Shown here: positions 13,301 through 24,318 of the stretch, one piece after another
Layout: each line of letters begins with the position of its first letter
Numbering within the stretch: the first letter of the stretch is position 1
Assembly (NCBI GenBank): GCA_028023455.1
Contig: JAQFVV010006714.1
Span: 62,001-126,000 of the forward strand
DNA from: Epiperipatus broadwayi
Taxonomy: Eukaryota; Onychophora; Udeonychophora; Euonychophora; Peripatidae
Direction: 5' to 3'
Length of the DNA: 64,000 nucleotides
Notes under the pieces: generated by a model
Seen by the model: the letters and a program-made list of their open reading frames with translations, nothing else
What the model was told of the DNA's origin: nothing
The model's database searches: none
Program-made: the position numbers and the translations under genes

Positions 13301-13700
13301 AAGAATATTTAAGACTAATATTTTAAATAAATGATTTTTTTGCCAAAGTTTAAATATAATTCTATATGTAAATTCTAGCTGCACAGGCTGTTAGGTTTAC
13401 ACAGTTTTAATAAATGGAGGGCTATATGTGCATATATTATCCTTACTGATATTTATATTGCAATGAAATAGGCACTTATACATGCACATACTCTATAATT
13501 CTTAAGAGCACAAGTTTGAAGTTCTGAATAAAAGAAATAGATGCAATTTGGAGTGAAATAATGTACAAATAAATATACTACTATGATTATATAATGAGAT
13601 ATTATTTTATATAGTACTATGTTTTTTATGTAATATTAATATTAGCGATTAAGCCAATGCACATGGTGAAACAGGTAGGTCTTTAGATCTGACTGTTTCA
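10364..13700 (-). repeat. 3' LTR (element orientation), long form
   Basis: The edges (10364 to about 10555 and about 12105-13700) match the other LTR. About 1.55 kb in the middle has no counterpart there, being either an insertion here or a deletion in the partner. It contains a roughly 115 bp tandem repeat at about 13011-13300, also present in the other LTR. Confidence 0.8.
13011..13300. repeat. Tandem repeat of about 115 bp inside the LTR
   Basis: Units begin near 13011, 13127 and 13239, each starting AACTYRTAARCAACTTTA. The third unit is partial. The same array lies at about 17731-18030, so it predates the insertion of this element. Confidence 0.75.
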
Positions 13701-14235
13701 TAGCAATCCACTCCCAGACAAAAAAAAATGAAGAAAAAAAAAGACTTTCCTCCCCATGATTTCTTTTCCTTTCTTTCTCATGAGTCTACTTACCACATTT
13801 TATCCTTGGTTTTTTTTCTCTGTATCTCTTTTTCTTCAAAGTCTAATATCTTCCCCAAATCCTTACTCTGCTATCTTCTCTGCTATAGCCCCATTACTAG
13901 GCTCATAAATATGGCTAAATATGATAACTAATACTAATTCTATTTAATATTTTTGGAACCAAAATAACATAAAGCAAGCTTACACTATTTTTAAAAAAAC
14001 CTTTAATCTCGTAAGTCTAATATCCTATTTCTTTCCACAAACAATTGATTCTTTGACAGTAAATACAGTTAAATAAGGTACTATTTTAATTATTAATTGT
14101 AACACAACCTACATACACTTTCTCTTTTCTCTAAATTTATGGTACGATTGTCTACCCACTTGACTAATGGTCTGACACCTCACTGAGTCTAATCTCTTAT
14201 ATTTATCAGGTGGTTTTTTGGTTATAGGGATATAA

Positions 14236-15680
14236 TCAATGGTGGTTAGGAAGGCAGCCATCTCCTCCACCGTACGTAACCTGCACCTGCTGCACATACT
14301 CTGGCATGTTCTGTTGGATTATCTGGATTATTTGCATCTCAGTATATAGGAAGACATCCAAAGATCTAAGGTGAACCCCTTGGTGCATAAAAAATTGTGT
14401 GTGCATTTCCTTTGTGACTGATCCGTAGTGCTCTCTGAGTATGGCATGGTAAATCCCGTCTTGCCTTTTTTCATTCCAGGTCTTTACCATGGCTGCAGTA
14501 TATTGCTCAAAGATATGTGGGTTTTTTTATAGCACTCCCACCAGGATTATACATACCCCTGTAAATAGTGTGTAGCCAGTGTTACTTGATCCTGTGGGTC
14601 TATGGTCTGGAACCTAAACAACTCAGCTAACTCTCATAAATGTGTCTGGGGACTCTCTCCCACTTTCCCTTTGAAGGTTTTGACTTGTATAAATTTTGAC
14701 AAATATGATTGCTGCCTAACTATATCAGTGCCTATCATGCTATCTCTCACATTCCCTATGTTCTCTCTTTTAAAGTCTCCTTCCTTGTTTATCTTATAGC
14801 CCTGATCTATCTGACTTCCTATTCAGATGGTTGGTTTCTTTATTTTCATATCCTTCTACTTATTCCTCTCCATACCCTACACTTTCTACCCTGGTCTTCT
14901 CTTTTTCTTTATGTGTGGTACTATCTTTTACATCATCTGTTTTTCTTTTGTTTTCCTTAGCCAACTCTACTCCTTTTGGAGATAACTCTTTGCCCACCAT
15001 CTGTATCACTCTCTGGTCATTCTCAATTTCTAATCATTCTCTCCTGCAGCCCTTGGATCTCCTGAAACATGTTTAATTTTCCCTCTATGGTTCCTTTACT
15101 CTCTATCTCCAATTCCCTTTTGAGGCCTTCCACTTTATTCTCAGCTTCTTGTTCTATCTTTAGTATGTCACTGTGCAAACACTTTTCCTGTCATTCTAGT
15201 TTGATTTGCACATTGAGAATGTCCCCTTTTACTATGCTCAAATTAGTCTCTATTTGTTTTTGTACTTCTAAGAGCCCCTCACACTCTTTCTGTATTTCCT
15301 TATTCTGCTTCTGGCACCCCCTCGTTGATCTCCCCATTACCTCTTCTAGAATTTGGAACTTCTTTCTATGTTTTCTTTCCTGTGCTCTAACATCTACCAG
15401 ATGTCTCTAACTATATCCTCCTTGTCTTCTTTCTGGTTTATCTCTCTTTTCCTTCCCTTTCTTCTTTATCTCTTTCTTTTTTCTTTCCTTTCATGCTAGT
15501 TCTTTTCCATTTTCCTCTCTATCTCTTTTTTTCTCTCTTTTCCCTTTCAGCCTTTTCCTTTTCTTCCCTCATCGATTTCATCAATGCCATTAGGCTTGGT
15601 ATCTCATTTACAACTTCTTGTTCTTCTTTACATTCCTCACCTTGTGTTGACCTCAGCCTAGTTTCTTCTTCCTCATCCAT
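14236..15680 (-). pseudogene. Retrotransposon gag-like ORF, frameshifted
   Basis: On the minus strand an ATG at 15680 opens an E/K-rich region of about 300 residues, probably coiled coil, beginning MDEEEETRLRS. It is followed at about 14705-14530 by a gag core-like block: FIQVKTFKGKVGESPQTH, then ELAELFRFQTIDPQDQV, then LATHYLQGYV and SWWE. This spacing and the final tryptophan pair resemble the retrotransposon gag domain. The frame continues to a stop at 14236. At least three frameshifts and several stops break it. No zinc knuckle is visible. The plus-strand frames across 14.6-15.9 kb are shadows of this purine-rich strand. Confidence 0.65.
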
Positions 15681-16405
15681 GCTGGCCTCCCTGTCCTTTT
15701 CTATACTGCTATGACTCCCTCCTCATTTCTTTCCCTGATTTCAAAGTTTTGTTCTTGCTTTTTATTTCTCTCCCTTTCTGCTCTTCTTGATCTTTTTTTT
15801 CCTTCTTCCTTCCTTGCTCCCTCCATTTTATATTATTTGTATTTCTTATTTCTATCCATTTTATATTATTTGTATTCCTTATTTCTAATTTTACTTAGTT
15901 TTTTTCTTTTTTAGAATAATTGACTTGCGATTCTCTCTCACTGAGTGTTCTACCTATAACTATCTCTATTGCCCTTGTTCTTAGCCCTCTTTCTGTTCTT
16001 GACTGCTTAATACATTTTAACAAATAAAACTATTAAATATGCAATAAAAACACTAAATAATAAATGAAAATTTGCACTCACACAGCTTCTTTCTTGCTGC
16101 TTGACATTTCTTTTCTTCTAAAAAAATTTCTTCCTTCTTCCCTTTTTTATTATTTTGTTCTCCCCAGTTTGTGTGCATACCTTTTTTTTGCTTGATCATT
16201 TCTTGCTCATTTCCCTCTGAATCACATGTCATTTCTGACTTTAAATGGTCTAAACTCCCTTATTTTTCATTAACACCTATTAAAAAATCCCTTCTGTGAC
16301 TTTAACTTTCTTAATAACTAAACTCTCAGGGTTGCATTTATTTATAGTTGAGCCTACTCTGGCAAAAAAATTTTTTATATAATTCTCTTTTCCTCTCACA
16401 TACAT

Positions 16406-16645
16406 TCAATTCAGGGTCGTGGATAATAATTAACAAAGCCAAAAAACTAATACATATATTTTGAGGGAAAAAACTTTTTCTTTTTTTTAGTACACATATA
16501 TGGACCAATAAAAGGGAATGTGGGTATGCTATTCAAAGCCCCTAAGTTGTGGGTGACATAAACGAAGAAAAAAAATCAATTCAGGGTCATGGACAATAAT
16601 TAATGAAACCCCATGTTGGGCACCATAAATGACAAAAAAATTATA
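16406..16645 (-). promoter_or_regulatory. Primer-binding-site-like leader, with duplication
   Basis: Just inside the 5' LTR on the minus strand is TGGTGCCCAACATGGGG (16625-16609), which resembles a tRNA-primed minus-strand start site, set back about 20 bp from the LTR edge. The adjoining leader sequence is duplicated with a period of about 171 bp (starts near 16406 and 16577). Confidence 0.5.
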
Positions 16646-18350
16646 TGTAACAGTCAGGCTTGTACATTTGCTCAACAGACTGAGATTCTGAACAAAAGAG
16701 AAACAGGTTGACCAAGTTAGGATGGTGACACCTTGCATCTGATCATACCTCAACTCTCTCACCTATGCTTCCAAATCCCACACTAGTGAATGCCCTGCCT
16801 GAGGCTACACTCAATACTTCCTTGACCACATTTTTTTAAACATTACATATTAAAATAACCATAGGCGTATGTGTATGATTATGATGACAATCAAGCCAGA
16901 TTTGATAATGTGACTACTTTAAATTAGAGATACATAGATTTACATAGCAGAGTTATACAGGAAATATAATGAGTGCTAGCTTGATAGTTACTTTAAAGAA
17001 TGAATGGTATTTTAGCATGCTTTACTGTAATTCTCGAGGGATTCTAGTAGAAGTTCATGTATGAGTGGCTTCTCTGAGCATGATTCCTATTCTCTATGGA
17101 TGGATGTGAATCTGGCTTTTCTTTCTTTTTGATGCCATTCAGTAGATGCAGCTTCACCATTTAAATGCAGCTTATTAGAAACAATTTGCTTACAGCTGGG
17201 TGGTTCACTGGATACAGCTTTGTTATAGCTGAGGTGGCTTCTGGATATGGCTCCATTATTATCTATGCAGCTGGCTTATATTTACAGGGCAGCTGTTTCT
17301 GGTTCTTGAGCATAAGTCAACTGCTGTTGTTACCATTTGTAGAAGCTTTAGTGGAAGATAAATGGCAACTCTATCTTCAACTAGCCCATGGTTCTCATCT
17401 TTGTAACAATATCTTTTTACTAAAAAAACTTTTATAATTTTCTCTCTGTGATATATACATCCAGATAGATATAGAGATACAGATACTTTATAATAAAACT
17501 GCATTTTTATATCTATACCCAGCACATACACCTATTTCTTTCCTGTGCTTACTACATCACTTGTTTACTGCTTTGAACCTCATGCTCTCAATTATTTTTT
17601 ACCACCTCTAAAGAAACTTTCCTGGGGCCCCTCCCAATGATCAAGTCTGGATTTATGACCGACTGATTTCTAAATTGACTTTTTAGCTATAAGGCTAATT
17701 AAGTTAAAATGTTATTTTGGTCAAATGTGAAAACTTGTAAACAACTTTACAGCCTGTGGTTTTAAACAAAATAATAAACCTAAAATAATTTTAAGAAAAT
17801 GCTAATCTAGTCAATCTTTGACTAAAACATAATTTTAAGCAAATTTTAACTCATAAACAACTTTGCATCGGTACTTCTAACAAAGAATAAACTGGAAATA
17901 ATTTTAAGTAATGCCAATCTAGTCAATCTTTAATGAAATATTACTTTGAACAAATATTAACTTGTAAACAACTTTAACATCTGTACTTTTAACAAAGAAT
18001 AAACTTGAAATAATTTTAAAAGAATATTTAAGACTAATATTTTAAATAAATGATTTTTTACCAAAGTTTAAATATAATTCTATACGTAAATTCTAGCTGC
18101 ACAGACTGTTAGGTTTACACAGTTTTAATAAATGGAAGGCTATATTTGCATATATATTATACTTACTGATGTTTATATTGCAATGAAATGGGCACTTATA
18201 CATGCACATACTCTATAATTCTTAAGAGCACACGTTCGGAGTTCTGAATAAAAGAAATACACACAATTTGGAGTGAAATAATGTACAAATAAATGTACTA
18301 CTATGACTATAGTAGGTGAAACAGGTAGGTCTTTAGATCTGACTATTTCA
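16646..18350 (-). repeat. 5' LTR (element orientation), short form
   Basis: This 1.7 kb LTR matches both ends of the 3.3 kb copy at 10364-13700. Divergence between them is moderate by eye, so the insertion is not recent. The frames at 17165-17531 lie inside the LTR and are not genes. Confidence 0.8.
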
Positions 18351-19025
18351 ATGGTAGGCCTGTTTCTTTAAAATCTTTAGCAAAAGAAAGTAAAAGTGGC
18401 CTTAATAAATCAGTGTAATTCAATTACTGAATTCTAATTTATTTCTTGTTTGTTAGTTATTAAGTTATTTTTATCTTGTTATTTTTATATGCTTAGCCAT
18501 TGCATGTCTTTATTTTAAAATAATTTATTTTTAATTTTGTGTATGTGTGTGTAAGTTAACTGTATCTTGCAAATTAATGGTTATTCGTTTATAAAATTCA
18601 AGCTTTCAGTGCCATTTTATATCACAGTTTTCATTTTAAATGTTCATACTAGCACTTATCACTTTCATGTTTATATAAAAAAGTTAAATTAGAGAGAATG
18701 CTTAACCACTGAGCAAATGCTTAATGATATTCGGAATTGAGGATTATAGAATTTGAAATTCCCATCCATTCAGCATTTTTCCCCAAATGAAAAAGTGGCA
18801 CCTGAGTAAAGGGTGAGAATGCATGTTTTTTTATTTAAAATAAATTATTTCTGAGTGGTAAGGCTTATTTTTAATCTCTAGTGTTGATTTTGTAAAGATG
18901 ATTAGGAAATATAACTCATTTTAAAGTGCAATCTTCTTCATCCTTATCTACTTTATATATAATTCTATGAAAGTTATTCCCATTAGTTATATTTAAAGGT
19001 AGTCAAACACTGTAAGTTACTGGAA
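18351..19025 (+). repeat. Family A second copy, right part
   Basis: Continues the alignment with 5957-6500 immediately after the LTR element ends. Confidence 0.8.
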
Positions 19026-19820
19026 CACTATGAAAATCAAACTCGTATAAGTCATCTATAGAATCAAATTTTACTAAAATAATGGCTATTTAATCCAAAT
19101 TTTAAAATAGAATAGCTAAATAAATAGATTTTATTACTTGTTTATATTCTATTAAGCCCTGTATAATGGAAGCCAAATTTTCAAAAATAAAATCCACTAT
19201 ATAATGTACACATGTCACACCAGAGAGCGGCATTAAATAAAAAGTCTATACTTCCTTTTTATTTTAAGTTATCTTAAACTATCCAATGATAATGAAAAGA
19301 TACCCATATGAAGGAAAGTTAAATTTATTAGCAAAAAAGTACCAATACTCAATTCCAGTAACCATTTAGAGTTAATTTCTTTTTAATAACCTGTTCAAAT
19401 GAAAAGATAAGAAATTCTATTGCCATAAAGAGACAGACAGTATACTAGTTATATAAATTTACTACTATTTATATCAAATATATTCTTTATTACAATATTG
19501 GAAGAGGTATATGTGTCCATATAAAACAAAGTAACTATGATGTATTAAATAAGAAAAATGAAATAATAACAAATAAATAATTATTATTGATAATTAACTT
19601 ATATATGTCAAATACTTTTTCTTCTATTGAATTATAAACTATTAATAAATGAACAGTCAATATCAATAGGCATGTTAGGTAAATTGAATTTTATTTTATT
19701 ATTTCTCAAGAATGATAATGCTGTTTCTTATGGCTTGTGATATTTATATAATGGAGAGTGACAAGCATACTTAACAGGTTTTCTATTAATATGAATCAAA
19801 CTACAATAACTTTATTATAA
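19026..19820. other. Spacer with family A side segment
   Basis: 19205-19345 is the partner of 4735-4875. The rest is AT-rich with no recognised signal. Confidence 0.5.
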
Positions 19821-20014
19821 TATATAGGGTGTATGAGCACAGATTTTCACAGCACCCCCACTCTATCTCATATCACTGATACATTTGAACACATATATGT
19901 CGAAAAGATAAATAATCAACAATAACTTTTCGACATATATGTGTTCAAGTGTATCAGTGATAGAGTGGTGAGTGGTGGGTGCTGTGAAAGTCTGTGCTCA
20001 TACACTCTATATAT
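19821..20014. repeat. Family C foldback repeat, short form
   Basis: Inverted arms begin TATAGGGTGTATGAGCACAG and meet at a short loop near 19915. The termini match the longer foldback at 35596-36133, of which this is an internally deleted version. About 60 bp to the right (to about 20060) also match the sequence left of the 35.6 kb copy in inverted orientation, so homology extends past one end. Confidence 0.8.
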
Positions 20015-20183
20015 TACATATATTGATATAGGTATATAATAAGCCTGTATTTCAGTTAATAACTTTATTATATAAAATTAGTATGGAGGTACCCTTCACA
20101 ATGACTATTCAGAGATATATGCCGTGGTCAATATCTAATTCACAGATATAAAAATAATTAAATCAACAATACAAATGAAGCAA

Positions 20184-20749
20184 GATAATGACAGTCACAT
20201 ATTTATTCTTATCAACTCTCACTTTATTCCACACATATTTCACACATACTTATGCAACTATTTCATTATTACCAAAATAAAGGTGTCCTTAATAAAACAT
20301 TTGGTTAATACACCCATACATATAAAAAATTAATGAAATATATTAAGTTCCATAACTATACAATAAACTAAATCTTGGTGGTTGAGAGGTCAGCGCGACT
20401 GCCTTGCCACTTGCAGGCAGTGGCCCGGGTTGCGGGTTCGCGTCCCGGCCGATGCTATGACACTTAAAAAAAAAACTAAATCTTTTTTTAACTTGTCAGT
20501 ACTCCATATATACATTTACAAATTATGGAGTATTGACAAGTTAAAAAAGATCTAGTTTATTGTATAGTTAATGAACTTAATATATATATATAATTTTATT
20601 ACATATTTTTATATGTGGGGGTGTATTAAGCAAATGATTTATTAAGGACAGCTTTATTTTAGTAATAAAAGAAATATTTGCGTATGTATGTGTGAAATAT
20701 ATATAGAATAGAGTGAGAGTTGATAATAAATATGCGACTGCCGTTATCC
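20184..20749. repeat. Foldback repeat interrupted by a SINE
   Basis: The left arm starts GATAATGACAGTCACATATT and the right arm ends with its imperfect reverse complement. The hairpin centre is near 20515. Removing the SINE at 20376-20472 restores arm symmetry. Arms show scattered mismatches. Confidence 0.8.
20376..20472 (+). mobile_element. tRNA-Val-like SINE copy
   Basis: tRNA-like body with A-box-like GTGGTTGAGAGG and B-box-like GGGTTCGCGTCCC, ending CCGATGC, then TATGACAC and an A tail. The anticodon arm differs from other copies. It is flanked by the perfect 11 bp direct repeat AAACTAAATCT at 20365-20375 and 20473-20483. Confidence 0.85.
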
Positions 20750-22349
20750 ATTAGTAAAATCTATTTAATAACCTTGGTCGTTGAATCCATCATTTATCCA
20801 GTAATATTAAAATATACAAAGGTTAAGCAGTATCCCATTTATATAAATGTAATCATGATATCTTAGTTTGCAAAAGAGAATAACAAATTTTTGTTTTAAA
20901 AGGTCTAATGGGATAAAATAAAATCAATAACTGAATAATATTCATTCTCCATTTCAAATTTACCGAAAATAAAATATAAATTCAATTTTATGACTCATAA
21001 AAATTATAATATATATATATAAGTATATTAATAAACTTTTAAATCTAATATGTCTTAAGTTACTGCTAATAACTATAAATAAAGCAAGCAATAATTACAG
21101 AGAAAATCTATAACAATAAATGTCCATTCTAATATCGTAAAATAGAGTTCATATTTATAAAATTCTCTTTATTTTATTACCTAATCTGGGAGATATTCTT
21201 CTGTTGGCAATTTACTTAGTTCAATCTTAAAAAATGTCAACAGATATAATAAATGTGAGATGATCGCTGTGGTGATTAATTTAGAATGTCTGTTTTCAGA
21301 CCTGTAATAATCTTTTGATGATACAATCATATATACTTTGGCGATTCGTTTATAGATGCAATAAATATTGATGACTTTGAAAAAACTTTATATCGATTTT
21401 AACAAGGGATTGCAGTATTTGAAATTATCCAATTGATGTTTGCTATCCATCCTTCAGGCCAGAAACTAACATGTGATCTGTTCTGATAAAAATACATTAT
21501 CACAGTTTTTATAGTCATATAAAATAATTTCTGAAAAGTTCTCTATTTATTAATTCAAAAGAAGCTTAGTATAATGTGAGTTATTCTGAAATTTCTAATT
21601 AATGCATATAACTGTCAAAGCACCATTATCAGTTTTATAAATCAATCTTTTTCCATTAATTATATTGATAAAATCATAATAGATAAATCTTACATTATAA
21701 ATTTAATAAAAAGTGATTTTAAAAGACTAGAATATGTCTACAAAAGCATACTAAATCAATCTTTAAAATTATAAATTTAATAAAATTGATTTAAATAAAA
21801 GGACAAAATATGTGCAAAATTCCAAATCTGTATTTTGAATCAAAACTTTTATCTTTCTTGAGATTTATATCTAACAAAACAAAAATAGTTTAACACTCTT
21901 ATTGATATTTGTTATTTAATTTATAGAGTTCATTACTTAAATAAAATTTATTTTATAATTAGATATTGTGGGCTCATTTTACATTTATTGACAAGTAGTT
22001 TGTATATAACTTGCTGAGAATTTTCAGTATTTTCGCATTATTTTATCTACATTCAAGCTATTAGAAGATTATAGTTACATTTATTAATTAAAGCTTAATT
22101 CAATATTAAGAAGTTGTTAGATACATATAAGGTCTAGTCTTTGATTCTGGTTACTTAAAGTAATTTTAGAATACCTTATAGTTGTCTTGAAATTACGTTA
22201 GTATATATAAATCACATTCTGTGTGTAAGTATGTCAGAAAATGTTTATGCTTATACATGATTAAACCTAATGTGTAGGTGGGTCTATTCTATATTTTACA
22301 TTTACTGATAGTTAGCTTACTGGAGATTTTCAATACTTTCATATTATTT
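20750..22349. other. AT-rich spacer
   Basis: No coding, RNA or repeat signal recognised. Confidence 0.45.
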
Positions 22350-22540
22350 TAATTAGGCATTGCATATATTCACATGAAATATCATTTCAGTATAGATCTG
22401 AGATTTTGGGAACTTAATTGTTAATGGTGACTTGAGATACACTATAATGTATAGAAAATATATATGTTGGATAACAAGGAAAAAGTGAAAACAAAATATT
22501 TTTGTAAATATCATTGGAAAAATTAAGAGGTTAAAATGTA

Positions 22541-23766
22541 TTAAAACAGGCAAAACACAGTTTTGCCACTCAGTGCAAGCCAAAGTAATCAATGGATTCC
22601 AGAAGGCTTGTGCATAAAATCCCCATCTAGTGCCTACACCTCCAATATCCCCAGACTAGTTTCTCACTTGTAGCCTTCATCAATGAGGAACCTTGGATCT
22701 AAGACCACTGCACCTAGATCTTAAGAATTAATGCAACCCTCCAGCAGCCACCTTTTATCTCAACTACAAAACGATGAATCTTAAATTGAAAACACAATAA
22801 TATATTCAATCCAAGCTCATTAGCTTATATAGTCACATAGGTCTGAACTCAGTTCAATACCTATACATTTGGTGTCTTTGGTTCTTTAATAACCATAGCC
22901 ACCACTATCCTATTATTCAGGATTGGTTTTTTATTCAATAAACATCACATGATCACCATTTCTTATGCTTGCTTATAACTGTTATTAAAATAGGCAAAAA
23001 CAGTATTACCACTCAGTGCAAGCCTGAATAATCAATGGATGCCAAAAGGCTTGTGCATAAAATCCTTATCTAGTGCCTACTCATCCAATATCCCCAGACT
23101 AGTTTCTGCTTGTGACCTTCGTCAGTGAGGAGCCTTGGATCTGAGAGTGCTGCACCTACATCTTAGGATCTAATGCAATGCTCCACAAGCCTTCTAGAAT
23201 CCATTGATTACTCCAGCTTGCACTGACTGGCAATACTGTATGGAGAGTTTTGCATGTTTTAATAACAGTTATAAGCAAGCATAAGAAATGGTAATCGTGT
23301 GATGTTTATTGGTTTAAAACCAATCCTGCCTAATAGGATAGTGGTGGCTATGGTTATTAAAGAACCAAAGGCACCAAAATGCATAGGTATTAAGCTGAGT
23401 TCAGACCTATATGACTATAGAAGCTAATGATCTTGGATTAAAAATATTATTGTGTTTTCAATTTAAGACTCATAGTTTTGTAGTTAAGTAGAAATAAAAG
23501 GTGGCTGCTGGAGGGTTGCCTTAGATTCTAAGATCTAGGTGCAGTGCTCTCTGATCCAAGTCTCCTCACTGACAAAGGCAATACACCAGAAACTAGTCTA
23601 GGGATATTGGATGAGTAGGCACTAGATGGGGATTTTATGCACAAGCCTTCTGGCATCCATTGATTACTCTGGCTTGCACTGAGTGGCAATACTGTATGGA
23701 GACTTTTGCCTGTTTTAATAAAAGTTATAAGCAAGCATAAAAAATGGTGATCATGTGATGTTTATT
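22541..23766. mobile_element. Family B hammerhead-bearing repeat, locus 2
   Basis: About one and a half minus-strand monomers (22541-23185) are joined head to head to about one and a half plus-strand monomers (23186-23766). The perfect 13 bp duplication AGGTTAAAATGTA flanks it at 22528-22540 and 23767-23779, inside an RTE fragment. Hammerhead-like cores lie at 22648-22689 (-, first core base changed), 23091-23131 (-) and 23563-23604 (+, CTGACAA, mutated core). The frame at 23528-23734 falls inside this element. Confidence 0.85.
23091..23131 (-). ncRNA. Hammerhead ribozyme-like motif (family B)
   Basis: On the minus strand the invariant blocks CTGACGA and GAAA, the ACTAGTC cleavage arm and helix I TCCTCA/TGGGGA are intact. 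Helix II is one base shorter than in other copies and pairs poorly. Confidence 0.5.
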
Positions 23767-24220
23767 AGGTTAAAATGTAATTAGACTGAAGTTGTTATTA
23801 CAAGAAATGACAATAGAATGACTATTGAAATCATAAACTGGATACTAAGAAGTTGTAAATGATGTATAGAGAATCTGGAATTGAGATGGATGAATGAAAT
23901 AAATATACAAAGTCAAATGGAGAAAAAAGTTAAGAATTGAAAAAAATGGCTTAAACTTGGAGAGACCATGAATCAATAAAAGTAAGAATAGTTATATAAA
24001 TAATTAAATTAATACTGATTCACTCAAATACTAATCTGAGAAAATAATTAGGCAATATTTTACAATAAAATATAAAATTTTTGCAATTAATTTCCATCTT
24101 TTTTTTTTTTAGTTATACTGACAAACTCAAAAATTTAAATAGGGTTGTTTCTTTTCTTTTGGGGGGAGGGGAGAGAATTTGATTTTATTAGTTTTCTTTT
24201 TTATCACTGCTGATTTTTTT

Positions 24221-24318
24221 TCCCCATGTGTCATAGCATAGGCCGGGAAACGAACTCGCTAACCCAGGACAACTGCTTGTAAGGCAGTTGTGCTGACCTC
24301 TCGACCACCAATGCTTGA
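24221..24318 (-). mobile_element. tRNA-Val-like SINE copy, best-preserved cloverleaf
   Basis: On the minus strand the tRNA-like body spans 24314-24236. The acceptor 5' strand is GCATTGG, and the 3' strand CCTATGC pairs with it at all but one position. The anticodon stem CAACTGC/GCAGTTG surrounds the loop CTTACAA, giving UAC (valine). A few extra bases lie before the T arm. A TATGACAC tail follows. Flanking CTGATTTTTT-like repeats suggest a target duplication. The 62-codon minus frame here is not a gene. Confidence 0.8.

Larger units (their letters stand above)
10364..18350 (-). mobile_element. Gag-only LTR retrotransposon, nested in family A
   Basis: The element reads on the minus strand. 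Its LTRs are 16646-18350 (5' in element orientation) and 10364-13700 (3'). LTR ends are TGAAACAGTC and GACTGTTACA, an imperfect 10 bp terminal inverted repeat with TG...CA ends. Flanking bases are TTGG and ATGG, consistent with a mutated 4 bp duplication. The family A paralogue near 5950 shows the empty site. The roughly 2.9 kb internal region carries gag remnants only; no protease, reverse transcriptase, RNase H or integrase was found. It is therefore a non-autonomous element, or one with pol deleted. Confidence 0.85.
22350..24000 (+). pseudogene. RTE-type LINE 3' fragment split by a family B insertion
   Basis: 22350-22540 matches the post-RT region of the 42.8 kb copy (YGSEI-like block near 22395, then the KIKRLK block just before 22540). 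23780-24000 resumes with RNDNRMTIEIINWI and the GET block near the LINE C-terminus. The interruption is exactly the family B element at 22541-23766. The antisense frame at 22353-22592 is a shadow. Confidence 0.8.

Noticed and set aside
15069-15914. Series of S/L/F-rich plus-strand frames of up to 113 codons
   Set aside because: They are complements of the purine-rich, E/K-coding gag remnant on the minus strand.
24236-24314. Functional tRNA-Val gene
   Set aside because: Four dispersed copies share a non-tRNA TATGACAC-type tail and oligo-A and most have target duplications, so SINE is the better reading.
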